Origin: Pontederia crassipes
Taxonomy: Eukaryota; Streptophyta; Magnoliopsida; Commelinales; Pontederiaceae
Length of the DNA stretch: 64,000 nt
Reading direction: 5' to 3'
Assembly: GCA_030549335.1 (NCBI GenBank)
Contig: CM060187.1
Location: 1,116,001 to 1,180,000, forward strand
Translations under genes and position numbers: made by a program
Notes under the pieces: model-generated
Told to the model about the DNA's origin: nothing
Seen by the model: the letters and a program-made list of their open reading frames with translations, nothing else
The model's database searches: none
In this document: positions 12,850-24,249 of the stretch, piece by piece
Numbering within the stretch: position 1 is the stretch's first letter
Layout of the letters: every line of letters begins with the position of its first letter

Positions 12850-13500
12850 TAGCACAAGAGAAAATATATTGGAAGATAAAAAAAGTGATAGCATAAAAAA
12901 CCCAACATAACTTATAAGCATCATTATGCTTGCACTAAACCATCTTGCCTGATTATCTACTAATCTAACTAATCGAATTTGAGAAAGCATATACTTAAAT
13001 CTCTCCAACGGAACTCTAGGATTTAATTGGGAGACCTAATTATTCCAAGGTTCAATCCACTAGCCAGTTGAACCAACCAATTGTTGGTTAAAACTATCTT
13101 AAATGGCCCAAGGGTTCAATTTAAATGGCCCAAGGGTTCAATTTAAATGGCCCATGAAATTCATGGATAAACAGAATGTTCATAGAAAGGTCTACCACAA
13201 TCATCAGCTAAACACAACATTACAAAAACAGTTCTCAATAAAGAATCATTAGAACAAGAAGGGAACATATTCCAAAATTCATGTATTAATTACAAAAAAG
13301 GTGTTCGTGAAAATCGTGATAAATAAAATTAAATACAACCCCAATGGATCTATCAACAAATTTGAAGGATACCAAGCCTTCCATCCACTCCATAAGTACT
13401 AAAGGATTTCTTGAGATTGCATAAGGACTATAGTATGTTCATTTTTTATAGTGCTAATTACCACCAATAGGTTGAAGTGTACGAATATGAAGAAAGAAAC
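12850..13500. repeat. Dispersed repeat, copy 1 (second copy at 38765-39990)
   Basis: From GCACAAGAGAAAATATATTG to the copia insertion point, this segment runs in parallel with 38774-39170 and then 39780-39970, diverged but co-linear. It includes the tandem phrase TTTAAATGGCCCAAGGGTTC (twice near 13100-13140). No ORF is conserved. The copia element at 13505 inserted into its right part. The family is unknown. Confidence 0.75.
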
Positions 13501-13640
13501 AATCTATTGGTTTCAAGATCATATTCTATGTATTTTGATGATAGCAAACAAGGAAGATGATGTACTAATTATGCTTGAAGTTATAGTGTGAACATGTATA
13601 ACATTTTTCGAAAAAAAATACCCAAAGTTTCTTCTGCTGT

Positions 13641-14040
13641 AAAAATGGGCGTCCAATATTATATCGATTGACCGTTATGACAGATAATGGATGACCGAAA
13701 TCAATTATGAAACGTCCGCTAATCACAGAAAAAAAAAACTCTAAAAAATGGGCGACCGATTCATAACCGGTCGACCGTTATTGAAAATAATGGACGATCG
13801 AAATGCAAGCTGGAACGTCCGCTAATCACAAAAAGGATCAAACCCTAAAAATGAGCGATCGATCTATTATCGGTCGACCATTATTGAAGATAATGAACGA
13901 TCAAAATGGAAGATGGAACGTCCACTAATCACAGAAAGGATCAAACTCTAAATACGTACGACCGATCTATTATCGGTCGACCGTTATGAAGATAATGGAC
14001 GACCGAAATAGAGGACTGGATCGATCACTAACCACAGAAT
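13641..14040 (+). repeat. Four ~103-bp palindrome-bearing tandem units in the 5' LTR
   Basis: Units start at about 13641, 13743, 13846 and 13949. Each reads roughly GGGCGACCGAT, short spacer, ATCGGTCGACCGTTAT, spacer, ATAATGGACGACCGAAAT, then AACGTCCGCTAATCACA. ACCGAT can pair with ATCGGT, CGGTCGACCG is self-complementary, and GGTCGACCGTTAT can pair with ATAATGGACGACC. Upstream of the TATA box this could be a promoter repeat array; in RNA it would fold into hairpins. Role unknown. Confidence 0.85.
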
Positions 14041-14346
14041 GGATTGGACTTCAACATCGGTCTATCGATTCACTTTCGGGTGACCGTTATGGAAGCAAGA
14101 ACGACTATAATTCTTCTGCAGCTTACTATCAACGGTAAACTACACAGAAAAAATAAAATAACGGATATATTTTTATTAAACGGACGACCGATTTTGTAAT
14201 GGGTGATCGTTGAAGATTCGACAGACAGTATAACGGCTAGTTACTGTGCAAAATGGACGACCAATATTAAAATGATCGATCGATTCAAAGCTGACAGCAG
14301 AATCTTTTTGAATTACTTTACAACGGTCAAATTTTCAAGAGAAGCC

Positions 14347-14354
14347 TATAAAAG
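14347..14354 (+). promoter_or_regulatory. TATA box in 5' LTR
   Basis: TATAAAAG, repeated at the matching place in the 3' LTR (23563-23570). It lies after the palindrome array, so most of the LTR upstream would be U3. Confidence 0.7.
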
Positions 14355-14823
14355 GGATCCAAAAGATTGAAGGAAGATCATCCAAGTAAGACAAATCATT
14401 CTAGAGCTCCCTTCAAATCCAAAGTATTTTTCTTGAGCCAAAGTTGCCAATCATCCCTTACCTCTTCTAGTTTCTTAATGAGAATATTATTTGTAAGAAG
14501 AGAATCTTGGAGGGAATTCTTGTTTAGATAGTCTTGAGTGCTCCTTGTAAGAAGAGGTGTGCCTTACCTCTTGAGCGAATAAGAAGGCATTGTGATGTAG
14601 AAAGAGTTATTATCTCAATGTTGGGAAGTCGGAGCGGGGACGTAGGCCAAGGAGTTGGGCCGAATCTCGTCAACATATCGCATTTTTCTCTTCTCTTGCT
14701 TTTATTACATATCATTTATTTGCTTGTGATCGCATTTGCTATAAATTTACTTCTATGTCTTTTTCGGTTTCAAATTTTTATACACCAATTCATTCACACT
14801 CTTGGTGCTTTCGATCCTACAAT

Positions 14824-14835
14824 TGGTATCAGAGC
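14824..14835 (+). promoter_or_regulatory. Primer binding site, initiator tRNA-Met
   Basis: TGGTATCAGAGC two bases after the 5' LTR end is the standard copia minus-strand primer site for the 3' end of initiator tRNA-Met. Confidence 0.93.
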
Positions 14836-14876
14836 TTTGTTGTTTGTGTTTTAAAGATTTAAACATCTTTTGAGCT

Positions 14877-16541
14877 ATGACATCAAATGGTTTTATCTTG
14901 GGTGAATGTCAATTCACAAATCGCCCTCCACTTTTTAAAGCTTCAAATTTTGCCTATTGAAAAATTAGAATGCAAGCTTATGTATGCTTTATTGATATTG
15001 ATATTTGGGATATAATTGAAAATGGTTTTGATTTGTATGGAAAGTCGTCTTTGGAATACATCGAAGGTGAAAGACTACTTGTGAAATTAGATTGAAAAGC
15101 AAAAAATCATCTTTTTTGTACTTTATATGCAACGGAATTTAATCGTGCTTCAAATTGTCAAAGTGCTTATGAGATTTGGAGGAAACTTATCATTACACAT
15201 GAAGGTACCGATAAGGTTAAGAAGTCTAGACTTAATATTTTGAATCATCAATATGACTCTTTTAAGATGCATGAAAATGAGTCTATAAATGAAATGATTG
15301 TGCATTTTAATGATATTGTGAATGGCTTAGCCTCTTTGGGCGAGTCACGGACTAACTCTCAAAAGGTGAAGAAATTTATCAGGTCCCTCTCCTCCAAGTG
15401 GCATACAAAACGAACCATGATCGAAGAAAAGGATTTAAATAAGCTAAATTTTGATGATCTCATAGGACCACTTTTGACTTATGAGATTGGAGTCAAGGAA
15501 GATGAAGAAACAAGTATTTCCAAAAGAAATACCTTGGCATTGAAAGCAAAGATTGATGAAAGTGAAACAAGTGAAGAAGATGAAGATCTAGATGAGAAGA
15601 AGCTAGCCTTGTATGCTAAAAAACTTGACAAATATTTTAGATTTGCCAAGCAAAAGAAAAAATGTGGCTTTTAAAAAAGGAGATCATCAAGTAAAAATCA
15701 AGTGACTTGCATTGAATGTAAAAATGTTGGACATTATAAGAATGAGTGTCCAAATCTAGCTAAGAAGGAAAAGGAAGGAGAAAACTTGAAGAAGAAGAAA
15801 AAGAAAGCTCTTCAAACCACCTGGGATGGAAGTGAAGATGAAGAAAATAATTCAAATATCTACTCAAGTGATGATGAAGAAGCCTACATATGTCTAATGG
15901 CAAATAGCTATGATGTATTATCTAACTCATCTGAATCTAGTGATAGCGAATCTTTTGATATGCATGATGAGTTTAGAACTCTTATAGATAAATATAGATG
16001 TCTTAAAAAGAAGCATGATGATTTGAAAATAGAATTTGAAAATCTGAAAAATAAACATGATACTAATGTTTGTGAAAATTGTAATTTATTAGGTGATGAG
16101 AATTTTAGTTTGGAATTTATGATTGAAGCTTTAAAAATGGAAAACAATACTTTGAAATTATTTTATGAAAAACAAACTTGTAGTGTTGAAACTTTGAAAA
16201 ATGAGAATATTATTTTAAAAGATAAGCTTGAAAAATTTACAAATGGTGGAAAAATACTAAATGCAATGCTATCAACACAAAGAAGACATTTCAACAAAAA
16301 TGGACTTAGTTTTAGCTCATTTGATACTAAGAAGGATAAAAGGATTCTATTTGTTAAAGCATCACAAAATCTTCATACGAAATCACATATTACTTATTTT
16401 CATTGTGGTTATCAAGGACATTACTTTTATGAATGCAAAGTTAGAATAGGATTAAATAGTGGTATGAAGAAGATTTGGGTCCCTAAAAGGATCATCACTA
16501 ACCAAATTGGACCCAAGCAAGTTTGGATACTAAAAAGATGA
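14877..16541 (+). pseudogene. copia gag with three in-frame nonsense codons
   Basis: One frame runs from ATG 14877 to the stop at 16541, interrupted by TGA 14958-14960, TGA 15093-15095 and TAA 15672-15674. It has a UBN2-type gag core (15240-15500), an acidic/lysine-rich linker, a CCHC zinc knuckle (CIECKNVGHYKNEC, about 15705-15746), a long Lys/Glu/Asn-rich region predicted to coil, and a second knuckle-like HCGYQGHYFYEC near 16400. Gag coats the RNA in virus-like particles. The two zinc motifs and long linker fit the Sirevirus type. Everything is in one frame, so decay here is by point mutation only. Confidence 0.85.
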
Positions 16542-17150
16542 GAATCTTAATGCCTTTCTTGTAGGGAGCTCCAAAGGAAATTGACAGCAAATAGTATTTG
16601 GATAGTGGATGCTCAAGACATATGACGGGTGACCCATCAAACTTCATTACATTGGAAAAGAAAAATGGAGGAAGAGTCACCTTTGGAGATAATAGCAAAG
16701 GTAGAGTAATTGGTATAGGTAATATTGGTAAGAATGACAAAATATATTTAGAAAATATTTGACTAGTTGAAGATTAAATAGTGGTTATCAAGGACATTAC
16801 TTTTATGAATGCAAAATTAGAATGTGATTAAATAGTGGTATGAAGAAGATTTGGGTCCCTAAAAGAATCATCACTAACCAAATTGGACCCAAGCAAGTTT
16901 GGATACCAAAAAGATGAGAATCTTAATGCCTTTCTTGTAGGGAGCTCCAAAGGAAATTGAAGACAAATGATATTTGGATAGTGGATGCTCAAGACGTATG
17001 ACGGGTGACCCATCAAACTTCATTACATTGGAAAAGAAAAATGGAGGAAGAGTCACCTTTGGAGATAATAGCAAAGGTAGAGTAATTGGTATAGGTAATA
17101 TTGGTAAGAATGACAAAATATATTTAGAAAATATTTGAGTAATTGAAAAC
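16405..17150 (+). repeat. 376-bp tandem duplication over the gag-protease junction
   Basis: GTGGTTATCAAGGACATTAC starts at 16405 and again at 16781. The copies cover the end of gag, the protease active-site box (DSGCSRHMTG, first near 16600) and the following NDKIYLEN region. They differ by only a few substitutions, so the duplication is younger than much of the other decay. Confidence 0.9.
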
Positions 17151-18208
17151 TTAAAACATAACTTAATTAGTATAAGTCAATTGTGTGATAAAAACTACTT
17201 AGTGAATTTCGAAAAGGACAAATGTTTGATTTTAGATGAAAGCAATAAAGTTCTACATATGAGTTTTAGATATAATAATGTATACAAGATTGACTTTGAA
17301 AATTGAAAAAGTGAAAAATATCTTAGTGTTATGCATGATGAGATAAATCTTTGGCATAGAAGATTAGGGGATGTAAACTTTAAGCTGTTAAACAAACTTT
17401 CATGTCATGAATTAGTTAGAGGTTTACCTAAAATTAAATTTGAGAAAAATAATGTTTGTGATTCATGTCTTAAAGGTAAATAAATCAAAAGTTCTTTCAA
17501 ATTAAAAAAATGTTATTAGTACACATAGGTCCTTAGAACCTTTACATCTTGACTTATTTGGACCTATTGATGTTGTAAGTTTAGGTGGAAAGAAATATGT
17601 ATTTGTGATTGTTGATGACTTCTCTCTTTTTACTTGGACTATTTTTCTTACAAGTAAAGATGAAACTATAACATGTTTTCTAAATTTGCAAAAAGAGTAT
17701 AAAATGAACTTGAATTGAGAATTGCAAAAATTAGAAGTGATCATGTAGGAGAATTTGAAAACTACAAATTTGAATTATTTTGTGAAAAAATAGAATTACA
17801 CATAATTTTTCTACACCTAGAACGCCTCAACAAAATGGAGTAGTAGAAAGAAAAAATAGAACTATTCAAGAAATGGCTAGGACAATTTTAAATGAAAGTA
17901 AGTTGCCTAAGTATTTTTTGACGGAAGTCGTCAACACATCATGTTATGTTTTAAATAGAATCTTACTTAGACCTTTTGAAAAGAAAACATGTTTTAAAAT
18001 CTTATATGGAAAAATGCAAAATGTTTCATACTTCAAGTTGTTTGGTTGTAAATGTTATATCTTGAATATTAAAGATAAATTAGGCAAATTTGATGCAAAA
18101 TGTGATGATGGTGTATTTCTTGAATACTCTAGTACTAGTAAAGCATATAGAGTATATAACAAAAGAACATTAGTTGCTGAAGAATTTATTAATGTTAAAT
18201 TCAATTAA
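16560..18208 (+). pseudogene. copia protease and integrase, broken
   Basis: The duplicated protease region is followed by a GAG-pre-integrase/zinc region (NLWHRRLGD near 17350; H-x-C-C pattern ending CDSCLKGK near 17480). The integrase core has LDLFGPI near 17550, and PQQNGVVERKNRTIQEMAR near 17830-17880. The last open piece (17873-18208) matches the C-terminal integrase region, including FGCKCYI. At least three stops or frame changes separate the pieces. Integrase would insert the cDNA; this copy cannot encode it whole. Confidence 0.85.
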
Positions 18209-18220
18209 ACTAATGATTTT

Positions 18221-20049
18221 TTGATGAGTAAGCAAGTGAATGATGACGAGGAAGAAATAGTTGAAGTGGAACGACATCTTGAAGACATACAAATCCAAAA
18301 TGAAGAATTGGAAGAAAAGAGAATGAATAACTCGAATATGGAACAAATGGAAGAACCACAAGTGGAGGATAATCAATTCATTCCAATCATTCCAAGGAAT
18401 TGGAAACATACATCATCACATCCATTGGATCAAGTTATAGGTAACATAAATGAAGGTATACAGACTAGAAACTCTTTGAAAAACTTATGTGCTTTTTCAG
18501 CATTTCTTGCTCAATTTGAACCTAGTGACATTGATGAGGCTTTGAATGATTCAAATTGGATAAATGCTATGCATGAAGAATTAAATAATTTTGAAAGGAA
18601 TCAAGTTTGGAAACTAGTAGAAAGGCCAAAAGACTATCCAATAATTGGTATAAAATGGGTGTTTAAAAATAAACTAGATGAAAATTGCATCATAATAAGA
18701 AATAAGACAAGACTTGTGGCAAAAGATTATTCACAAGTAGAAGGAATTGATTTTGAAAAAACTTTTGTCCCCCTCACTAGACTTGAGATTATTAGAATGC
18801 TCTTAACTTTTGCTTATTTTAAAGGATTTAAACTTTTTCAAATGGAGTAAAATCGGCTTTTCTAAATGAATTTATAAATGAGGAAGTCTATGTTGAGCAA
18901 CCTCAATGTTTTGAAAATCCAAATTTTTCTAATAATGTATTTAAACTTTCTAAAGTCCTTTATGGACTTAAACAAGCTCTTAGAGCGTGGTATGAAAGAT
19001 TGAGTACTTTTTTTTATTGAGAATGGTTTTTAAAAAGGAAAAGTTGATACCACATTATTTTTGAAGCATTTGGAAGATGATATTTTAATAGTTCACATTT
19101 ATGTTGATGATATTGTTTATGGTGCTACTAATGAAAACTTGTGCAAAGAGTTTGAATCTTTTATGCAAAAAAAAAAAAAAAATTTGAGATGAGTCTTGTA
19201 GGTGAGCTCACATTCTTTTTAGGAATGCAAGTCAAGCAAAACAAAGATGAAATATTTCTTAATCAAGAGAAGTATACAAGGGACTTGTTAAAGATATTTG
19301 GAATGGATGAATGCAAACCAAGTTCAACTCCCATGAGCACTACAACGAAATTAGATAAAGACGAGAAAGACAAATCTATTGATCAAAAGAAGTATATAGG
19401 TATAATTGGTAGTTTACTTTATTTGATGGCATCTAGGCCGGATATAATGTTTAGTGTATGCTTGTGTGCACGATTTTAATCCGTACATAAGGAATCTCAC
19501 TTGGTTGCTATTAAAAGAATATTACGTTATTTGAAACATATTTATGATCTAGACATTTGGTATGATAGGAACTCATCCTTTGACTTACATGCATATACCG
19601 ATGCGGATTTTATCGGATGTAAAATTAATAGGAAAAGCACTAGTGGGATGAGTTGCTTTCTTGGTAGCTCTCTCATCTCATGGGCTAGCAAAAAGCAAAA
19701 CTCCATCGCACTTTCTACCGTTGATGCCGAATATATTGCAGCCGGTAGTTGTTGTGCACAAATATTATGGGTAAAACAACAACAGCTTGATTATGACATA
19801 AATTGTTTAAGTGTACTCATGAAGTGCGATAACACAAGTGCGATAGAAATGACTAAAAATCCAATTCAACATTCTAGAACTAAACATATTAATTTGCGCT
19901 ATCATTTCATTAGAGAACATGTGACACTCAAGGACATTGCTATTAAACATGTGTCCATCGAAATTCAACTTACGGATATTTCTACGAAACCCCTAAGTGA
20001 GGAGAGATTTTGTATGCTTAGACGTGAACTTAGAATATTAGGAACATGA
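18221..20049 (+). pseudogene. copia reverse transcriptase and RNase H, broken
   Basis: 18221-18850 holds the RT N-terminal part (WVFKNKLDE, RLVAKDYSQVEGIDFEKTF). A TAA follows, and RT resumes in pieces with YVDD near 19100. 19189-19479 and 19501-20049 carry the connection domain and RNase H (DADFIGCKINRKSTSG, SKKQNSIALSTVDAEYIAA). A 15-base A run near 19168 and a stop near 19478 add frame problems. Gene order and motifs are standard Ty1/copia. Confidence 0.9.
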
Positions 20050-20139
20050 TTGCCTTTTAATTCAACTCATAAGTGACTTGGTTATGCAAGCATCATTTGT
20101 GAATTGAATTGAACATTAAATTGTGTTGCACAACACATA

Positions 20140-21050
20140 TATTCAAATCGGTCGATCATTATAGTAACGGTCGACCGTTACCCCTCTGATCGGACGATCA
20201 TTAAGTTAGCAAACGACCGATTTTGTTTTCATAAAATCCACTTCCAGAATGGTCGCCTGAAACTATTTCGGTCGATCGATAAAAATAGAACGTACTAACT
20301 ATAATGTCTAAAGAGATAATGGTCGTCCGGTATAATATCGGTCGACCATTTTCAACGCGATATATTAACCTAATCGATAATTTTTTCCCCAAATCGAAGA
20401 ACGGTCGACCTGTTCTTGCGCCGTCTCCCGATTCGCAATTTCTCCAGCGATCCTTTTCGACCGGAGATCTCCTCGGCGAGTTCTTTCGCCGCCGTCGCCG
20501 TCGTAGCTAGCGATTGAAGTTTTTCGTCCGGCATACGCAGTCACCGTCGTCATCTTTCTCGCGGGCGCCGCCATCACTGTCAGAGTCAGCGTCGTGCCTC
20601 GCTGTCACCGTCGCCGCTTCGTCGTCGTTTCGCCATCGCTCTCTCTTGTCAAGCCGCCGCCGCTGACGCTGCAACCGCTGTCGCTGCTGCCGCCGCTGAC
20701 ACTGCAAACGCTGCCGCCATTGCCGCCACAGCCGTCGCTTCCAACTCGGCGAAATCAACTAAGGACAATCGATATTCCATTCCTGTAAGTCAATTGGCAT
20801 TGTCGATGTTCCTAGAATTGAGATTCACATCTTACATTCATGAACTAATTTCAAGGATCTGATTTACAGGTGCTCGAATTTGATATTGGTCTGTGTCTCA
20901 ATTCCTTCGATCACGATCCAATACTTATAGAAAATGTCCTGTGAATGAATGTTGTAATCCATTGAAAAATCGTTTGAACAAACGATACATTTTGTATTCT
21001 TGACAAAAACGGTCGACCGTTTCTCATAGTGGTCGATCGTTTCTCCATTT
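20140..21050 (+). repeat. Palindrome-rich spacer between pol and the env-like ORF
   Basis: GGTCGACCGTTAC near 20170, GGACGATC and ACGACCGA near 20196-20215, CGGTCGACCATT near 20339, CGGTCGACC near 20402 and ACGGTCGACCGTTTC near 21010 are the same words as in the LTR arrays. Between them, 20400-20760 is GC-rich with GCCGCCG/CGTCGC triplet runs; ORFs there on both strands are low complexity. Confidence 0.7.
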
Positions 21051-21109
21051 CCAAGTCTGTCTTAGTCAATTGTCATCTTTACTCCTAAATTTGATCTTGT
21101 CCAAATACC

Positions 21110-22322
21110 ACCAAGAAAGAAGACGTGTGCTTGTCCTCGCAAGAGGAAGGAACCAGGGTCCTCTTCTCATCCATCATCTGACCCTCCGCCAACATCTTCT
21201 CAAGAATTTGATTCGTCTCTATTTGCTAACGCTTCCATTGCATCTACATTTGAAATATTGTATTCTTCTAGAGAAGTAGCACATGACATGTGAGTCAATT
21301 GGACTTCTCTTAATATGAAAATGCTTCATAACATATTTGATGGCATAGGTTGGATTCCTATTCTTAATGTTAAGGAGCTTGTTTATCCTAGGTTGGTTAG
21401 ACTTTTTTACGCAAATTTGTCATTTTCAGAATCTAAATCTAATGTGACATCTCATATACTTGGTCACACCATTAAGCTTACTGATTCCTTGATTTGTGAG
21501 ATTTTCGATATCCCTAATCGAGGACTCATGAACATTGTATCTCATAGGTGGCCTACTGATATCTCTATCAATGAAGCTCTTGAAGTTGTCTTTCGTGGTG
21601 AAGTGCATAGCTTTCCCATGAAAGGCCTTCTAAAAAAGTTATCCCCTCCACTTCTTGTTGCACATTATATAGTTAGTCATATCATCTTCCCTCGATCTGG
21701 TCATTATACTAATATAACTTTTCATGATTTGCGTCTTCTTTATTGTCTTTTTCGACATGATTTTCCTCCCGTTAACTTTGGAGCATATATGATTTATCAC
21801 TTTATCTTCACCAAAAAGATGATAGATTCCAGATGATCTCATAATATGATTCTTCACTTTGGTTCTTTTCTCACTCGAATCTTTCGTCATAAATGCATTC
21901 CCATTCCTGAGTTTGAGCCATCACTTTCTGAGAGACCAACCGATATCATTGGAAAAATGACATTGAAGCGGAAGGATCTTGTTCTTGTTAATGATGAATG
22001 GATCTTTTCCACTCAAGATCAAGATACTCAGGACTCGGACTCCGATGATGAGGCCAGCACCGAAGCTCCTACGCAGGCTCTTGTGGAAGATACTGGACCT
22101 TCTTGGGATCAATACATACCTCCTCCACGTGAGCCGACAAGAGTTTGGGGCACAGTACCGATACGTGATGAGTGGGATGGGATGGTGACACGCATGGAGC
22201 GCTTAGAGCTTGATCATCGTCGTACACATGAGTGCATGTTTACATATTTCCGATCTCAGGGTTTTGACACCTCTCCTTATGAGCAGGTTGCGCCCCCGCT
22301 CGATGACGCTCCGGACGTTTAG
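21110..22322 (+). pseudogene. Sirevirus extra ORF (env-like / 'plant transposon protein' domain), two stops
   Basis: Third ORF downstream of pol. The frame is readable from about 21110 (Lys/Arg- and Ser/Pro-rich start) through TGA 21291-21293, ATG 21315, TGA 21834-21836 and on to 22322. The block with YPRLVRLFYANLSFSES and HTIKLTDSLICEIF (about 21385-21510) is what I recall as the 'putative plant transposon protein' domain common in Sirevirus-type elements. An acidic linker follows (ending near TQDSDSDDEAS). No strong signal peptide or membrane helix is visible, so 'envelope' is only a positional label. Function is not established in the family. Confidence 0.7.
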
Positions 22323-22710
22323 CTTTTGTTTATTTTGGTTACTTTTTTGTTTCCTCCTTTTTGATGGTGTCAAAAGGGGGAGAATGAATGTATGTGATGC
22401 TATGTATTTATGACTTTGTATGACTCTCTATGGATTGTTATTTCCTCTATTTATTTATGACTTTGTATCTCTATGGATTGTTATTTCACTTCTTGTTTAT
22501 GTGATGTGGATTGTCGTGATATTACTTGTATATGGAAACTTGTGAGTCATGATTTATTTTCACTATGTATGATATTCACTTACAAAAAGAAGTTATTCTT
22601 TGATTAAGGGGAAGTCAATAATATATTTTTATAAAGTAAGCATGAATTTAGGGGGAGGAATTTATACTTTGCTATTTTGATTATCTCCTCGTCACTTTGT
22701 TTGTCATCAT

Positions 22711-22725
22711 AAAAAAGGGGGAGAT
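22711..22725 (+). promoter_or_regulatory. Polypurine tract
   Basis: AAAAAAGGGGGAGAT directly before the TG of the 3' LTR at 22726; plus-strand priming site. Another purine run, AGGGGGAGGA, is near 22650. Confidence 0.88.
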
Positions 22726-24087
22726 TGCTGGTCTCAAGACCATATTCCATGTATTTTGATGATAGCAAACAAGAAAAATGATGTACTAATTATTCTTGAA
22801 GTGATAGTGTGAATAGGTTTAACATTTTTCGAAGAAAAATAGACAAAATTTTTTCTGCTATAAAAATGGGCGACCGATATTATATCGGTCGACCGTTATG
22901 ACAGATAATGGACGACCAAAATCAATTATGGAACGTTCGTTAATCACAAAAAGGAAGAAACTCTAAAAAATGGGCGACCGATTCATAAGAGGTCGATCGT
23001 TATTGAAGATAATGGACGATCGAAATGCAAGCTGAAATGTCTGCTAATCACAAAAAGGATCAAACCCTAAAAATGGGCGACCGATCTATTATCGGTCGAC
23101 CGTTATTGAAGATAATGGACGACCGAAATGAACGTCCGCTAATCACAGAAAGGATCAAACTCTAAAAACGGGCGACCGATCTATTATCGGTCGATCGTTA
23201 TGAAGATAATGGATGACCGAAATGGAGGACTGGATCGATCGCTAATCACAGAATGGACTGGACTTCAACATCGGTCGACCAATTCACTTTCGGGCGACCG
23301 TTATGGAAGTAAGAACGGCTATAATTCTTCTACGGCTTATTATCAATGGTAAATTGCATAGAAAAGATAAAATAACGGATATAATTTTTTATTAAATGGA
23401 CGATCTATTTTGTAATGGGCGACCGCTGAAGATTCGACAGATAGGATAACGGCTAGATACTGTGCAAAACGGACGACCGATATTAAAACGGTCGATCGAT
23501 TCAAAGCTGACAGCACAATCTTTTTGAATTACTTTACAACGGTCAAATTTTCAAGAGAAACCTATAAAAGGGATCCAAAAGATTGAAGGAAGATTATCCA
23601 AGCAAGGCAAATCATGCTAGAGCTCCTTTCAAATCCAAAGTATTTTTCTTGAGCCAAAGTTGCAAATCATCTCTTCCCTCTTCTAGTTTCTTAGTGAAAA
23701 TATTATTTGTAAGAAGAGAGCCTTGGAGGGAATTCTTGTTTAGATAATTTTGAGTGCTCCTTGTAAGAAGAGGTGTGCCTTACCTCTTGAGCGAAGAAGA
23801 ATGCATTGTGGTGTAGAAAGAGTTATTATCTCCCAACAAGAAAAGAAAAGGCTAGTGGATCTCCGACGGTCTCAAGGTTGGAAAGTCGGAGCGGGGACGT
23901 AGGCCAGGGAGTTGGGTCAAACCTCATCAACATATCACGTCTTTCTCTTATCTTGCACCTCTCTTGCTTTTATTACCTATCATTTATTTGCTTGTGATCG
24001 CATTTGCTATAAATTTACTTCTACGTCTTTTCGCTTTTAAATTTTTATACACCAATTCACCCCCCTCTTGGTGCTTTCGATCCTACA
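22726..24087 (+). repeat. 3' LTR of the copia element
   Basis: 1,362 bp, TGCTGGTCTC to GATCCTACA. It matches the 5' LTR with many substitutions and small indels. The palindrome units lie at about 22862-23255 and the TATA box at 23563-23570. It has an insertion around 23833-23870 (AACAAGAAAAGAAAAGGCTA region) that the 5' LTR lacks. The visible divergence implies an old insertion. Confidence 0.92.
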
Positions 24088-24240
24088 CAATCAACTAACA
24101 ATCTCGCAAAACTAAGAAGAAAAACTGAGTACAACGTATGTGAAATGTATGAATGTGAAAAAAAAGAATCAATCAACTAAGAGTCTAGCAAAACTAAGAA
24201 GAAGAAATGATTACGTATGTGAAGTGTATCAAACAACGAG
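24088..24240. repeat. ~75-bp imperfect tandem duplication
   Basis: AATCAACTAACAATCTCGCA near 24089 and AATCAACTAAGAGTCTAGCA near 24173 start two similar blocks sharing GCAAAACTAAGAAGAA and TATGTGAA-TGTAT. Non-coding, just right of the copia TSD. Confidence 0.7.
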
Positions 24241-24249
24241 TCAAATCTG

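Larger units (their letters stand above)
13505..14821 (+). repeat. 5' LTR of the copia element
   Basis: 1,317 bp, from TATTGGTTTCAAG to GATCCTACA. The second base is A where the 3' LTR has G, a break in the canonical TG end. It holds four tandem ~103-bp units with GGTCGACC palindromes (13641-14040) and a TATA box, TATAAAAG, at 14347-14354. Confidence 0.92.
13505..24087 (+). mobile_element. Full-length Sirevirus-like Ty1/copia LTR retrotransposon
   Basis: 10,583 bp with long LTRs (13505-14821 and 22726-24087). The 5-bp TSD CAATC is identical at 13500-13504 and 24088-24092. A primer binding site complementary to initiator tRNA-Met follows the 5' LTR and a purine tract precedes the 3' LTR. The internal order gag, protease, integrase, RT, RNase H is copia. 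The long LTRs, the extra 3' ORF and the very large size match the Sirevirus/SIRE1 group. All coding regions carry nonsense or frameshift changes, so this copy is not autonomous. The 5' LTR begins TA instead of TG. Confidence 0.95.

Noticed and set aside
13051..13080. GGTTCAATCC as a tRNA T-arm
   Set aside because: No acceptor stem or anticodon arm could be built around it; it lies in a dispersed repeat.
13641..14040. Regularly spaced repeats resembling a CRISPR array
   Set aside because: This is an LTR of a plant retrotransposon. The units are ~103 bp, the 'spacers' are themselves repeated, and there is no cas context.
20507..20788. Arg/Gln-rich and Pro/Leu-rich ORFs on both strands
   Set aside because: Triplet-like GC repeats in the copia spacer, with no conserved protein text.
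24088..24092. Alternative copia boundaries beginning TGGT at 13508 and 22729
   Set aside because: Those give no TSD. Boundaries at 13505 and 22726 give a perfect CAATC duplication and a PPT directly before TG.
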